Assembly (NCBI GenBank): GCA_036346225.1
Contig: JARFIW010001109.1
Location: forward strand, 2,931,188-2,995,187
Source of the DNA: Platerodrilus igneus
Taxonomy: Eukaryota; Arthropoda; Insecta; Coleoptera; Lycidae
Length of the DNA: 64,000 nt
Direction: 5' to 3'
Under the pieces are notes generated by a model that was not told the DNA's origin, searched no databases, and saw nothing but the letters and a program-made list of their open reading frames with translations. The position numbers were made by a program, and so were the translations under genes. Shown here piece after piece: positions 48,541-58,708 of the stretch (position 1 is the first letter of the stretch; the number at the start of each line of letters is the position of its first letter).

Positions 48541-49359
48541 ATCTTAATTGTCTTTGCATCTTTTTGTCATTTTTATTCTCTCACTATGTCTGTTCTTAAG
48601 TATTCTTTCTGTGGCTTATTGGTCTTGTGTTTTGTCTGATAAGCTTGTGTCCGAAAACACTGGCGCCCATTTCGTATTCCTATTTATATTTTGTAGCTAG
48701 CCCATCCCGTGACTTTTTCTTTTGGCTAGTTCTACCATCTGTTCACTTTTTGACTATTATAGTCGCTTTCTACATCCATTCCTTGAGGTAGGCTTCAGAT
48801 CTATTTTCTTTTCCTTTAGAAATTTCGACTTAGTCGCTTTTGTAGGTCTGTTAGCCATACTCTGCGTGAGTAATCGTTTCATACGAATCTGTGTTACCTC
48901 AGTTGGAAGTATTCTAGATGGTGTACTAGTTTGCCTCTGCCCTTTTCTTTGTCTTAGTTCTTTCTTTGCTGTACACTTGAGGTTGACAGTTTTGTCGTCT
49001 AGTGGGTTTGCTACGAGTTTTCTTCCTCGTTTTCTTCTTTCCTTTTGGTTTCTTCGCGGGAAGCCAAAACTTTTCTTTGAGGTGGAAAACAGAAATGTCC
49101 CTTTTTGGAGAAATCCGTCTTTTGACGATTTTGAAAGTAGCTATAACCTTTAATCCTCATTGGGTGTTTACTTAATACTTTCTTTACCTATTCTGTCATT
49201 GTTGGTTACGATAGATAACTTTGTCTTCTTTTGGAAAAATGTGCTTTCTCTTATACTGGTGTTGGTCCTTCGAACCGGATAAAAATTTTATTGTTTGGTT
49301 CCTTGTCTGTCTCTTTTTTTTCTTTCACCCCGACGGCTTTATTTTGCTAGGGGGGAATT

Positions 49360-51044
49360 TGTAACGGGCATTTTTATAGTATGAACATTTTACGCTCTAC
49401 TCAATTCTTAAAATACATCGTTTTTGGATCGCTGTTTGTATAAAGTAAATACTTCCGCCTAGTTTTCAGATTGGTATGCAATTTGACTCGCGTGTATTCA
49501 TTTTAAAAGATAGTTTAATTGTAAATTGGAATACTCGTAAATTACTTTCCAACTTATCATTAATAAATAAAACCGCTGTAATTAATATGTGAATATACGG
49601 GTCTAGATAAGAGACGATAAGCGGTTGTACAACAACGAGTTAAATAAACAGATGAGAGTGGAGAGTTGTAGTTCGTTTTTGGTAACTATATTCTAATGAC
49701 TTTGAAGAAAAGATGCTTTTATAGGCGAACGTGTTTGACGTGCTTGTTTACGGATTTACTGAGTGATTACGCGTGCTTTCCTAATTGTGGTTTGAGTTGT
49801 AGTTTGTTCTTCGTTCCTATAAATTAATTACGTTAAAAATACTGCTTCTTCTTTGCGTTGACAATAGTGAGAATTACTGCGGTAACAATTTTCAAATTGT
49901 TCATGAACAAGCACGATTTTAGTTGTTTTACTTGTGAAATAAACGTTGTATTAATTTAACTGTATAAAGTGTAGTTCTGATTACTTTTGAAGGAAGTATG
50001 CTTTTAGATGTAACGTGTTTGATTGACGGACGTGTTTTAGTGATGCGCGTTACTCTACTAATTGTTTTTTTGTTGCTTTTCTGTTGTAAATAAAAGTAGT
50101 AGAACTTGTTGTACTCGACCTGAACGTGCGTTTTACGGAACTTTGATTTAGTGATACGCGTTGCTTTACTAACTGTGTTTTTTTAGTTGTTTGTCTTTTT
50201 ATATTTGAACAGTGTGTGCGATCTAGTTTTCGTGGTCCTTTTGTTATCAGAGTAGTGCATACTGTGGATTATCCAAATACAGTTCTAAGCTTGAGAGCTA
50301 CAAAAACAAATGATGATACAGTTGTAGCAGGTTTAGTAGAAAAAGGTTGCTTCTTATACTTCAGTTGCAAGGAAGCGTTGCTGAAGGACTTTTGTAAGTT
50401 GAACTATTTCCTGCTGGTTATTACTTTAAATATCTATCTGTTGCTTTACCATATCTTTGTCGTTCTGATACCTTTTACGATAGACTTGCATGCTATTTTA
50501 AAACAAAAAAGAAGAAAAAAAGAAAAATCAATACTACTAAATTACTCATACCAATTGTGTCTTACCTATTTATTTACTGAATTACTCATATCAATTGTGT
50601 TTTACCTATTTATTTTTTTTAACATTTTGTCTGATTTATGTTTAATTGGTGTGTAAGGAAACGTTTTTGCTACTCCCCAATATTACCTCACTTTGTACTA
50701 AACATTTTTCTGTATTGCTTTTACCGTTGTTATATTATATAGTTTATCTAAACAGTTTCTTGTATTTACATTCTACAAAGTACTGAATAACTTAGACGTT
50801 TCATTGCTGCTATACTTATTCTTCTTTTTGTCAGGTTTGCTTAACTAATTAATTTTATTGAAGGTATTATCACTAACTCCTTACGCCCGCGTACATGGTA
50901 TGTTGGTCTGCTTTCTACAACCCCCCCTACTCTCCGATTGAGCCCGGTCATTTTTTCTTTGATCTTCTTTGTGTTACGCACGAATTACGTAACGTAACAT
51001 AACTTTGGCGCCCAACGTGGTGCCACGAAAAAAAAACCGTAACA
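49360..51044 (+). repeat. 3' LTR of the large element (1685 bp)
   Basis: TGTAACGGGCAT...CGTAACA. Co-linear with 45107-46575 but with about 216 extra bases (about 49688-49903), missing from the other LTR after ggtaacta. Primer-binding-site core copy at 51006-51020. The LTR conserves the 146-codon frame at 50216-50656. Confidence 0.85.
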
Positions 51045-52815
51045 AAGTGTACAAATAATAATTAATATTTAATTAGTATTCGCTAAAAATTAAAGGATAG
51101 AAGTCAATTCCATTTATTATTATTTTAATTGGAGTTAATTGAACGATTAGTAATATATAATATGCATAAAAGCTTTTAAAAACCCAATAATATTCAAATC
51201 GGAGAAGTGTTATTTAAAGTATTACGATTGAACACCTGCGTATTTTTAAATGTCAAATTCTAATAAATTCGAGCTGATAAACATGAAGATTTTGCGTATA
51301 TTGCAAACGGTCGGATAAACCGTAGCTTATATTAACGGGAAGGCTAGATACGGGGTTATTTAAATCAAGTAAGTCACGTCGCGAGTCCACGTGGATTAAA
51401 ATAGCCCATAATAGAAAATATCGATTTGCACCACTAAGGCCAGGTTAGAAAGAGATGGATGAAACGCGCAAAGCCGTGACACGGATAATAGAAGGCGTGA
51501 TTTGAGCAACGTCACTGGGTTTGCGATTGGTGGAAATAAGATGCAGATATGAGAGGTGAAAACACAACAATTTCTATACAAAATTAATTAGTTATTCGCA
51601 GAAGCGTGGCGAGACGTGTGAAAATTTCTTAGATTTTCAACTGGCGCAAGTGCAAATTTTGTAGAACCGCGTGCCGAGCCGTCGAAAGGGGGAACAGAGA
51701 ATGCGAAATTCTAAAAACTGGCCGTCGCGGGACAAAACCGACGTGCAGGCGAGCTATTATATAAACCCGGACTTTAAACAGTTTCGCTCTCTTAGATTTT
51801 CGATTTTGATTCAATACTTTAAACAGTTTGCTCTTATATTTTGTGATTATTGAATACTTTAAAACAGTTTGCTCTTTACGTGCTACGATACAAGTTATTG
51901 TGCATTAGTGCACTTAGAAAAGAAGATACAAGGTAATAAAGTCTAGTTTTATTTGCGAGTATTACTGTACCAATTATCCAAATTTGCAACGATAAATGAA
52001 TAAACAAAAGTAGGCAGTTTTGGGTATAGCGTGAAAGAATTATGAATTTTAGTGCTATTTTTCGGGGTGTTAATAATCAAATGTTATTCGTAAACGTGAT
52101 TGCATCCACAAAACAAGATTTAGATATACATAGATGCGTTCCTGAGAAGCCCTGAAACTTTTTAAACGAATGGTGTTGTAGATGAATTTTAAAAGGCGAC
52201 CAGGAATCTGAGGACGGAAACATAACCCAGTTGGAATGGTGAAATTAGCAAGGACGATGTACATTGAAGCCACTAGTGCAGTAACCTTCAGGTAAATTAT
52301 ACAATTTTGTTCGAACTTTGATGTTTTGGTGTGTGTTGGATATCTTTATAATTTATTTGATAAAAAAAAATGGACAGTAGTGAATTTGTATAAACAACAA
52401 ATTTTGAATTTAAGGTAAAATTTTCTTGTTTAAGTAGAAAGGAGTATTTAGCAGTTTATGTTTTGATTATGATGAAAATTTGGGTCTGTCTTTGAGCTCA
52501 ATTAGACTAACCTGTTTAATTAACGTAAAGGGGTGGGAGATGCTCCTTTTTATTCAGACTTAGGTCTGCACATATTGTTAACTACATTAGTAAGCATCCT
52601 ACAAGGACTTTAATTCTGGATGCAAATAAAAATGATGACAAATTTAAACTTGAAATTTTATGATACTGAAATTTATGCTGAAATTTAATTTTGAAATTTT
52701 AATGTATTATGAATATTGATGTTTGTGGTAGGAATGTGTTTTTTTTTTATGAACGAGGATGAAAGCTTTAACTAGGTGAGCAGCCGAGGCGGAAAGAGTA
52801 AAGAGGCGATTATCA
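51045..52815. repeat. type A repeat, inverted copy, right fragment
   Basis: Begins aagtgtacaaataataatta, repeating 43331-44550 up to 52263, and then continues into the part of the family missing from the left copy. That part includes the donor-like ttcag|gtaaat (GT at 52292-52293) and the gagcagccgaggcg stretch (52780). It runs into the Penelope-associated inverted repeat. Confidence 0.7.
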
Positions 52816-52846
52816 GAAGAGATTCAACAGGGCGAGAATCACAGCA

Positions 52847-53085
52847 AATAGGTAATTCATATAACAGGTAATACTTATTACTTGATAAAATTATTTTATG
52901 TATTCACCCATAATAAAAGTAACAGAAGGAAGCTTGTAATATTACTGATTAAGAATTAAAATTAATTTTAAAATTTTGAATGAAATGTCAGTTCACTTAT
53001 TTGACAAAAATGTAGGATCAAGGATGACATCAATCAACAAATTATGACACTATTTGCTTATATTTTTTATTTAAATAGTAGTATG
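52847..53085 (-). repeat. left arm of the inverted repeat flanking Penelope fragment 2
   Basis: Near-perfect inverted match to 53604-53854, for example gcttgtaatattactgatta against taatcagtaatattacaagc. It corresponds to the 3' UTR of the - strand GIY-YIG fragment. The right arm has about 13 extra bases near its outer end. Confidence 0.88.
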
Positions 53086-53194
53086 TGGTTTATTTGTAAA
53101 AAAAATTTTTGTATGGTGGGTTGCATAAAAATAGTTAGATTTTAAAATCATATATTTTTACAGGTGTAGTAAACAGGTTGACTTTTGACTTAAA

Positions 53195-53590
53195 TTAAAT
53201 AGAATTCTGTGTGTAAGCAATATCATTATAGTTAGTATATTTTTTTGGATTAAAAGTGTATAGGTATGAGTAAACTGTATGTAAATTATTGATGTCTTCT
53301 TTGTGATTCATGGAATTTTGTTCTTGGTTTATATGAAATGATTCTAAGAAAAGTCTTTTTTTGTAATTGCTTTCTATATCTAAAATTTTTACATTATCAT
53401 AATTGACTTTGTGTTTTGTATTGTATAAATGTATAGAAAGAGCACAAGGAGTTTTTCCTAATTTCGGAGCCACTGTTTGGTTTGGCCTACGTAGGAAGCT
53501 TTGCATTCACATTGAATTTTATACACTAAATTGCTACATAAAGCTTTATTTGTTTTTTCCTTTAGTTTAGTAGAAAAGTTTCCAATGGAC
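53195..53590 (-). pseudogene. Penelope-like element GIY-YIG endonuclease, broken
   Basis: On the - strand from about 53590 the sequence reads TNKALCSNLVYKIQCECKAS followed by SYVGQTKQWLRN, the GIY-YIG signature of the Penelope endonuclease. A stop codon and frameshift come near 53460-53506. The following frame (to 53195) has the conserved NVKILDIESNYKKRLFLESF block, whose Glu is the expected metal-binding residue, and a LHTVYSYLY end. It is a different subfamily from the copy at 28012-28617. No RT part remains. Confidence 0.75.
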
Positions 53591-53603
53591 TTAGTATTTG
53601 ATA

Positions 53604-53854
53604 CATACTACTATTTAAATAAAAAATATAAGCAAATAGTGTCATAATTTGTTGATTGATGTCATCCTTGATCCTACATTTTTGTCAAATAAGTGAACTG
53701 ACATTTCATTCAAAATTTAAAATTAATTTTAATTCTTAATCAGTAATATTACAAGCTTCCTTCTGTTACTTTTATTATGGGTGAATACATAAAATAATTT
53801 TATCAAGTAATAAGTAAGTTAAACATATATTACCTATTATATGAATTACCTATT
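53604..53854 (+). repeat. right arm of the inverted repeat flanking Penelope fragment 2
   Basis: Inverted copy of 52847-53085. On the + strand it runs on into the hammerhead-like core at 53870-53915, so this arm represents the 3' UTR of an oppositely oriented copy. Confidence 0.88.
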
Positions 53855-53869
53855 TATATACTTTTTCAT

Positions 53870-53915
53870 GTAGATCGATGATTAAGGTGTAAATTATCAC
53901 CGAAACGTACGATTT
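53870..53915 (+). ncRNA. degenerate hammerhead-ribozyme-like core of Penelope fragment 2
   Basis: Order: tcgatga (53875-53881), a stem II of ggtg (53886-53889) and cacc (53898-53901) around 8 bases, then gaaac (53902-53906) and the palindrome cgtacg. The hammerhead core requires CUGANGA and GAAA. Here GAUGA and GAAA are intact, but the first two core bases read TC in place of CU. It has the same position relative to the ORF 3' UTR as the core at 27700-27735. Confidence 0.45.
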
Positions 53916-54029
53916 AATACAAATGATACACATTTAATGTTTTGTGTTTAATTTTATGAGCGACTTTATCCCAAGAACCAAAAAACAAAATCTTTTCTAA
54001 TTTAACTACGCTCAAGAATTATCAAGAAC

Positions 54030-54033
<4 letters not shown>

Positions 54034-54070
<37 letters not shown>

Positions 54071-55020
54071 CTGCGAAAGTCAAGCCCCACGATTGAGTGG
54101 CCATAATTGCTGCGTCGTCCGTTGCTGGTCGTCAATCACTAATACAAAAAGCCCCTCTTTCTGGATGCCAAAATGCTGCGAAAGCTGCGGTCTCTAAAAT
54201 ACAAAATGCTACAAACCTTCGATGCTGCGTATATACCTAAAAAAAAACTTGAAAATATTTCTGCTTCGCAACGAAGTATGCCACCGCTGCACAGCTGCTT
54301 TCTGTAAATCAAACTAACTACTAAAAAAATTCTGCTACGGTAAATCATCTAAGTTTATAAACATATTCGTAGAAAAGGACACTCCAAAATCAACATAAAA
54401 CTTATCGTTCACTTATTATTCATACATTATATACATCCTCTTTGTTAAAATAACACATTTCACAATACATTTTGAAATCAATAATTACCCAGATAAATAT
54501 TTACAGTTTTATTATCATAGAAAGTAACAGGGCTTTACCACCGTCTTAACTTTAACTCCGGTTTAGTACGAGCTCATAATAAGCCTTAATCCTTCGTGCC
54601 AAATTTTGCACATCAATCCCCCAAAAGTACCCTTTTACCATGTACATACCAAATATTGTTAATATCATAAATCATTTCTAAACCTAATGTCCCAAATAAA
54701 AATACAGTACAATAATGCAACAGAAAAAGTTCAATCCGTAACTCTTTTCAAGTTTATCTTTTTAGTTCAGAACATTATAGCCACAATGCACAAAAACACC
54801 TGTTTATGCACATATGCAAACAAAAGCAACAGTTACCTGAATTCTATCACTGCCCTCAGGACTGTGCCATCATACCATCAACGATTGCTGCCTACAGGAA
54901 TACCCAATCAAGATTGCAATCACCACGACTGCTAGCTGCAACCATATCACCAAAGAGTTGTCTCGTTTTCCACCTCCATACTGCATTCAGACTCTCAAAC
55001 CTCTTCTATAAAGTGTAGGT
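54034..55020. repeat. (TA)n-bounded repeat, possible distant type A member
   Basis: (TA)n (54034-54068) is followed by ttgctgcgaaag and by short repeats of the tgctgcgaaa type to about 54230, resembling the tandem block at 23637-23805. On the - strand a donor-like ATTCAG|GTAACT occurs (GT at 54836-54835), in the same relative layout as type A. The far end is not defined. Confidence 0.4.
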
Positions 55021-57306
55021 AATCAACCAGTTCGACCAAAGACTATCTTTTACTCCATTCTCAATTTTATACTTAGCACACTTAGTGCAAATTAAAATGT
55101 AACAGTTTTACTTACATAAACAGAACTTTTATGCAACTAGTAAACGTATTAATACTCGGAACCGTCAGCTGGTTGTAAACTACAGGTGTAAGCCTAATGA
55201 GACGTACGCTTGCTGGAAACCTAGAGAGAGCTTCACCACGATTCGTTGGGGTTTATGTATTCTTCTTCTGTCCCTCTAACGCTTGTTAATTCCGTCAATA
55301 CAAACAAAGATTCAATTCTTAAAACTTCCAACGGTTACAAACTGCCCGATACAACAACACCAACGGCCAACGAAATACTAGAAAATACTCTCACACCACA
55401 AGCTAACGTATACATTTCTTTGTGTTTCATTTCCAACCGAAACCCATTTTCTATGAAAACATAAGTTTAAGCTCACAAAAACACACATACTAACATCACT
55501 TCTCTGTATTCGTTCTAACTGACAACACTTTTCAAAACATTTCCTTGAAAATTAGACGTCTACTGACCAAAGTTAACGTTTAAAACACGTCTCTAATAAT
55601 ACGCGTTATAGCTATCTCGCGTCAATACATACGCGCTAAGTCACCTGTCTACTTTGTCTGTCATCCCCGTTGCCCATGAACGTTAAACTTCTATCTCTGT
55701 TTATCTCACTCATACCCATTCTATCAAACAATCTCTCTTTATTTACTGGTTAGCAAGTTCTATTGTAACTAAAAAAAATCACCCTCTCCAACTCAAGCTT
55801 TATGTCTTTTTAACGAGGTTATAAATCTATTCTTATTTGACAGTGGTAAGCAACATTACCTAGAATTTGCATGTCATTTGTTGCAACGGCTACATTCGTT
55901 TACATTTAATTTAATACTAGGAAGGCTGTTTCAAAACACTTTCACAACTTCTCGTAAATAATCTAACGGCTAACCTTTTTTGTAAACTAAACGATTTGAA
56001 ATTTTTGTTATAATTTAACTCTGAAGGTTACCTTAGTTTATAATATGAAATTGACAATGCTTTATACTTCTTAAATACAACGGTGAAAATATGTTTATGA
56101 TATAACTTACGCTATTTTTAATTAGTATTCATAGTTAAAGGATGACGCTAAATTAATTTTTAGCTTACTGAAATTATTCAGTAAAATTATTCGTTTCTAC
56201 TCTAAAGAAAACAAGCATTATTAATTGGCGTACCTTAACTTAATTATTTAGATGGACAAAAGATAAGCCAAGTTGATGTCATTAGCATGCGCATTTTGTA
56301 AATTATTTAAAAAATATTGATTTAAATTCATGTGAAATCGCTTACGGGCTTTATGGGCAAGCAATGTACTACTGTATTGTACTTATCATTGCAATTGCTG
56401 TCATTTATAAAAATTGGCGCCAAAAGGTTTGTGGTTCTATTTATAATGCATTAATTATGTACCTAATTATATTTCCATATTTAGGACGAGCTCTTTTCAA
56501 CTTTAGAAAAATTTAAAATAAAAATTAATTATTTTCATATCTTAATATTAACTATTAATGACGTAGCGGTTTGTTTACTTCAGGGCAGACGCACTGCTGG
56601 CATTTGACAGTTTTGTGTTGTAATAGGTACCCACCACACTAAAGAACTACCGCCGCTAATTATAATGAAGAAAGCATGGAAAAACTACTTTACCGGCAAA
56701 TCTGTCAGATGTTTGAAAAATTTCATTTTTTATTATATATTATTATATATTTATTATATATATTTATGGTATTTATTTAGTCAAATGTATAGTAATTTAT
56801 GTTTATCTGTGGGATTTATTTATTTGTGAATTTGCGTTTGTTTTAAATTTTAAATAATGGTGTTTGTGTTCCATTGCTGATTGTAATACTAATGTAACTG
56901 TAAAATCCCATTGTTTACTTAAAGATCATGAGGAAAGTTCTTTAAACATTTTTAACTGCTTATTGCTTTTAACTAAATTCTAAAGCTCTGATTGTCCCGT
57001 TGTGCCATTGTTGAGATTTCCTAGGGATTTCCGGTTCTCAGAACAGAAAGTATATAATCAAACTTGCTTTATCTGCGAACAGCTCGTCAAAATATATAAA
57101 GAATTTATCATTACAATTGAAACTAGATTATTACATAAGTTATGTTGTGTCCTGTAAATGGTTTTATTGGAAATATTTATATAATAAATGTTTCACAAGA
57201 TTGTAATTTTTTCTGTTAATTCTTAAATAAATAAATAATGGTTATTGTTAAGAGTATTAAACTTGCGAAAAACACTTATAGGAATTTCAAGGACAAATTA
57301 TTAACC
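55021..57306. other. intron sequence, no element recognised
   Basis: AT-rich. The segment 56340-56405 resembles 58092-58160 (both contain gatgtactactgtattgta-like sequence and end catttataa), an old direct repeat. TA-rich tracts occur at 56728-56765. Confidence 0.35.
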
Positions 57307-57316
57307 ATTAACGTAA

Positions 57317-57439
57317 TTTTGTCGAAGGCTTTCACGGCCGGAATCATTATAAATATTTATGGGTCCGAGTTGGGACCGTGTAATTTTATAAAATGTTTAT
57401 AAAATTCACAGTCCCATCCCGGAGCCATAAATATTTATA
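57317..57439. mobile_element. 123-bp palindromic insertion with 10-bp target duplication
   Basis: The direct repeat attaacgtaa flanks it (57307-57316 and 57440-57449). Inside, two arms of about 45 bases, starting attataaatatttatgg (57346) and ending ccataaatatttataat (57441), form a near-perfect palindrome around aatg. The left end carries the motif gtcgaaggctttcacggccg (57321-57340), which I have seen repeated in insect DNA but cannot assign. Confidence 0.6.
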
Positions 57440-57449
57440 ATTAACGTAA

Positions 57450-58708
57450 CTAGCTAAAAATGAATTTTTTAGAATGCCTTTCGCAACCCTGTATTCTTAA
57501 CAACGTCAAAAAGTTTAAATTTAAATTTGGCGCCAAGGAGTGTAGTTCATGCTCGCATCGCCAGCGGCGCTAATCATATTTTTGCAATGATGTAGGCAGT
57601 GACTTATCTAACCCCACTTACTAATCTATGATTTACTTACTAATTTTAAAGATGACCTATCGATATTGTTTGCTTTGATTTAACTTCCATAATTTATATT
57701 TACTCATATTAAACTGATTCGCGTCAACTGCCTTTTCTAGAAAAATTCACAATTTTGTGACAAATTATTAATAGTTTGTGTGTGTTTTGTGTAAACCTAC
57801 GTATTGAAGTGAAATCCATTATTTTAAAAACTTAGTTTAAGATGTAATATTATTTATAGCAATTCGCAAGCATTTTTTATGTCTGATGTTAGCAAGATTT
57901 CTATCTTAATCTTTAAAACTCAAATTAACTAAAAACCTGACTTTAAGTTTTCGTATGTTACATTGAAAAACCTTTTATATAATAAACTATCAAGATTGTA
58001 TTTCTCTTTATAAAATTTGTGTAATCAATTATCTTAAAACAAATATTTGATAGTGCTTTTTATGAAATATTCCAAATAAAACCGATTACGCCCTCTGTAC
58101 GGGTAAGTGATGTACTACTGTATTGTAGCTGTCATTCTAATAACTCTCATTTATAACAGCATTTGACACATTCTGTCGCCCGTTTTCAGGTTTGTACCCA
58201 TACTGCCGCAGTTGTGTCAAGCAATGCAAAAACTTCATAAGTTATACGAGTCCCTGATGATACTATTGTTTATAGCTTCTTGCGCATGTTTATTTTTCAT
58301 CAAACTCTTATTCTGTGTCATTTTGTGTCATTACTTAATTTTAGACCACATCAAAAACAACAAGCATATTTTTTTTCGTCATTATAAATCTATTTGCGGT
58401 AGAAGGATAAAGTCCCCCTGCTCTAATGAAAAATAGGAGAATAACCAACTTGTGGTCATGATAGTGAAGTTAACAACTCGAAAGAAATGTTTGCGATTTT
58501 ACTGGAAACCGACTAGAAATGGTTCAAAAGTCAAATTGATCACTCGTCCTTTATTTTTGTCTTTTTTTGTTATTTTCTTAAAGATTTAACAGAATTTGTT
58601 AAATGTATTGTATGGTCTTTGATGAGCAACATCAAGATGTTGATTGACTATCCTCAATTGTAGCTTTATGACTAAACTAGAATTTATTATATTAACTTTA
58701 TACGTTAC
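57450..58708. other. intron sequence up to the exon 1 donor
   Basis: No element recognised. It ends, on the - strand, at the donor AG|GTAACG (GT at 58708-58707). Confidence 0.4.

Larger units (their letters stand above)
45107..51044 (+). mobile_element. non-autonomous LTR retrotransposon, large form (with a nested small form)
   Basis: Boundaries are the LTRs at 45107-46575 and 49360-51044. The internal region is 46576-46868 plus 48541-49359, interrupted by the nested element 46869-48540. It has a primer-binding site at 46582-46599, one mismatch from the complement of the tRNA-Lys 3' end, and a polypurine tract at 49349-49359. The internal sequence is about 1.1 kb, U-rich on the + strand and without gag or pol, so it must depend on proteins from elsewhere. 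Which superfamily supplies them is not shown. The 4-bp duplication of its nested relative fits Ty3/gypsy. Confidence 0.8.

Noticed and set aside
48722..49153. Hydrophobic 143-codon + strand frame in the large LTR element (also 44523-44900)
   Set aside because: U-rich sequence encodes Phe/Leu/Val by default. The frame is broken in the third copy and resembles no gag, pol or env.
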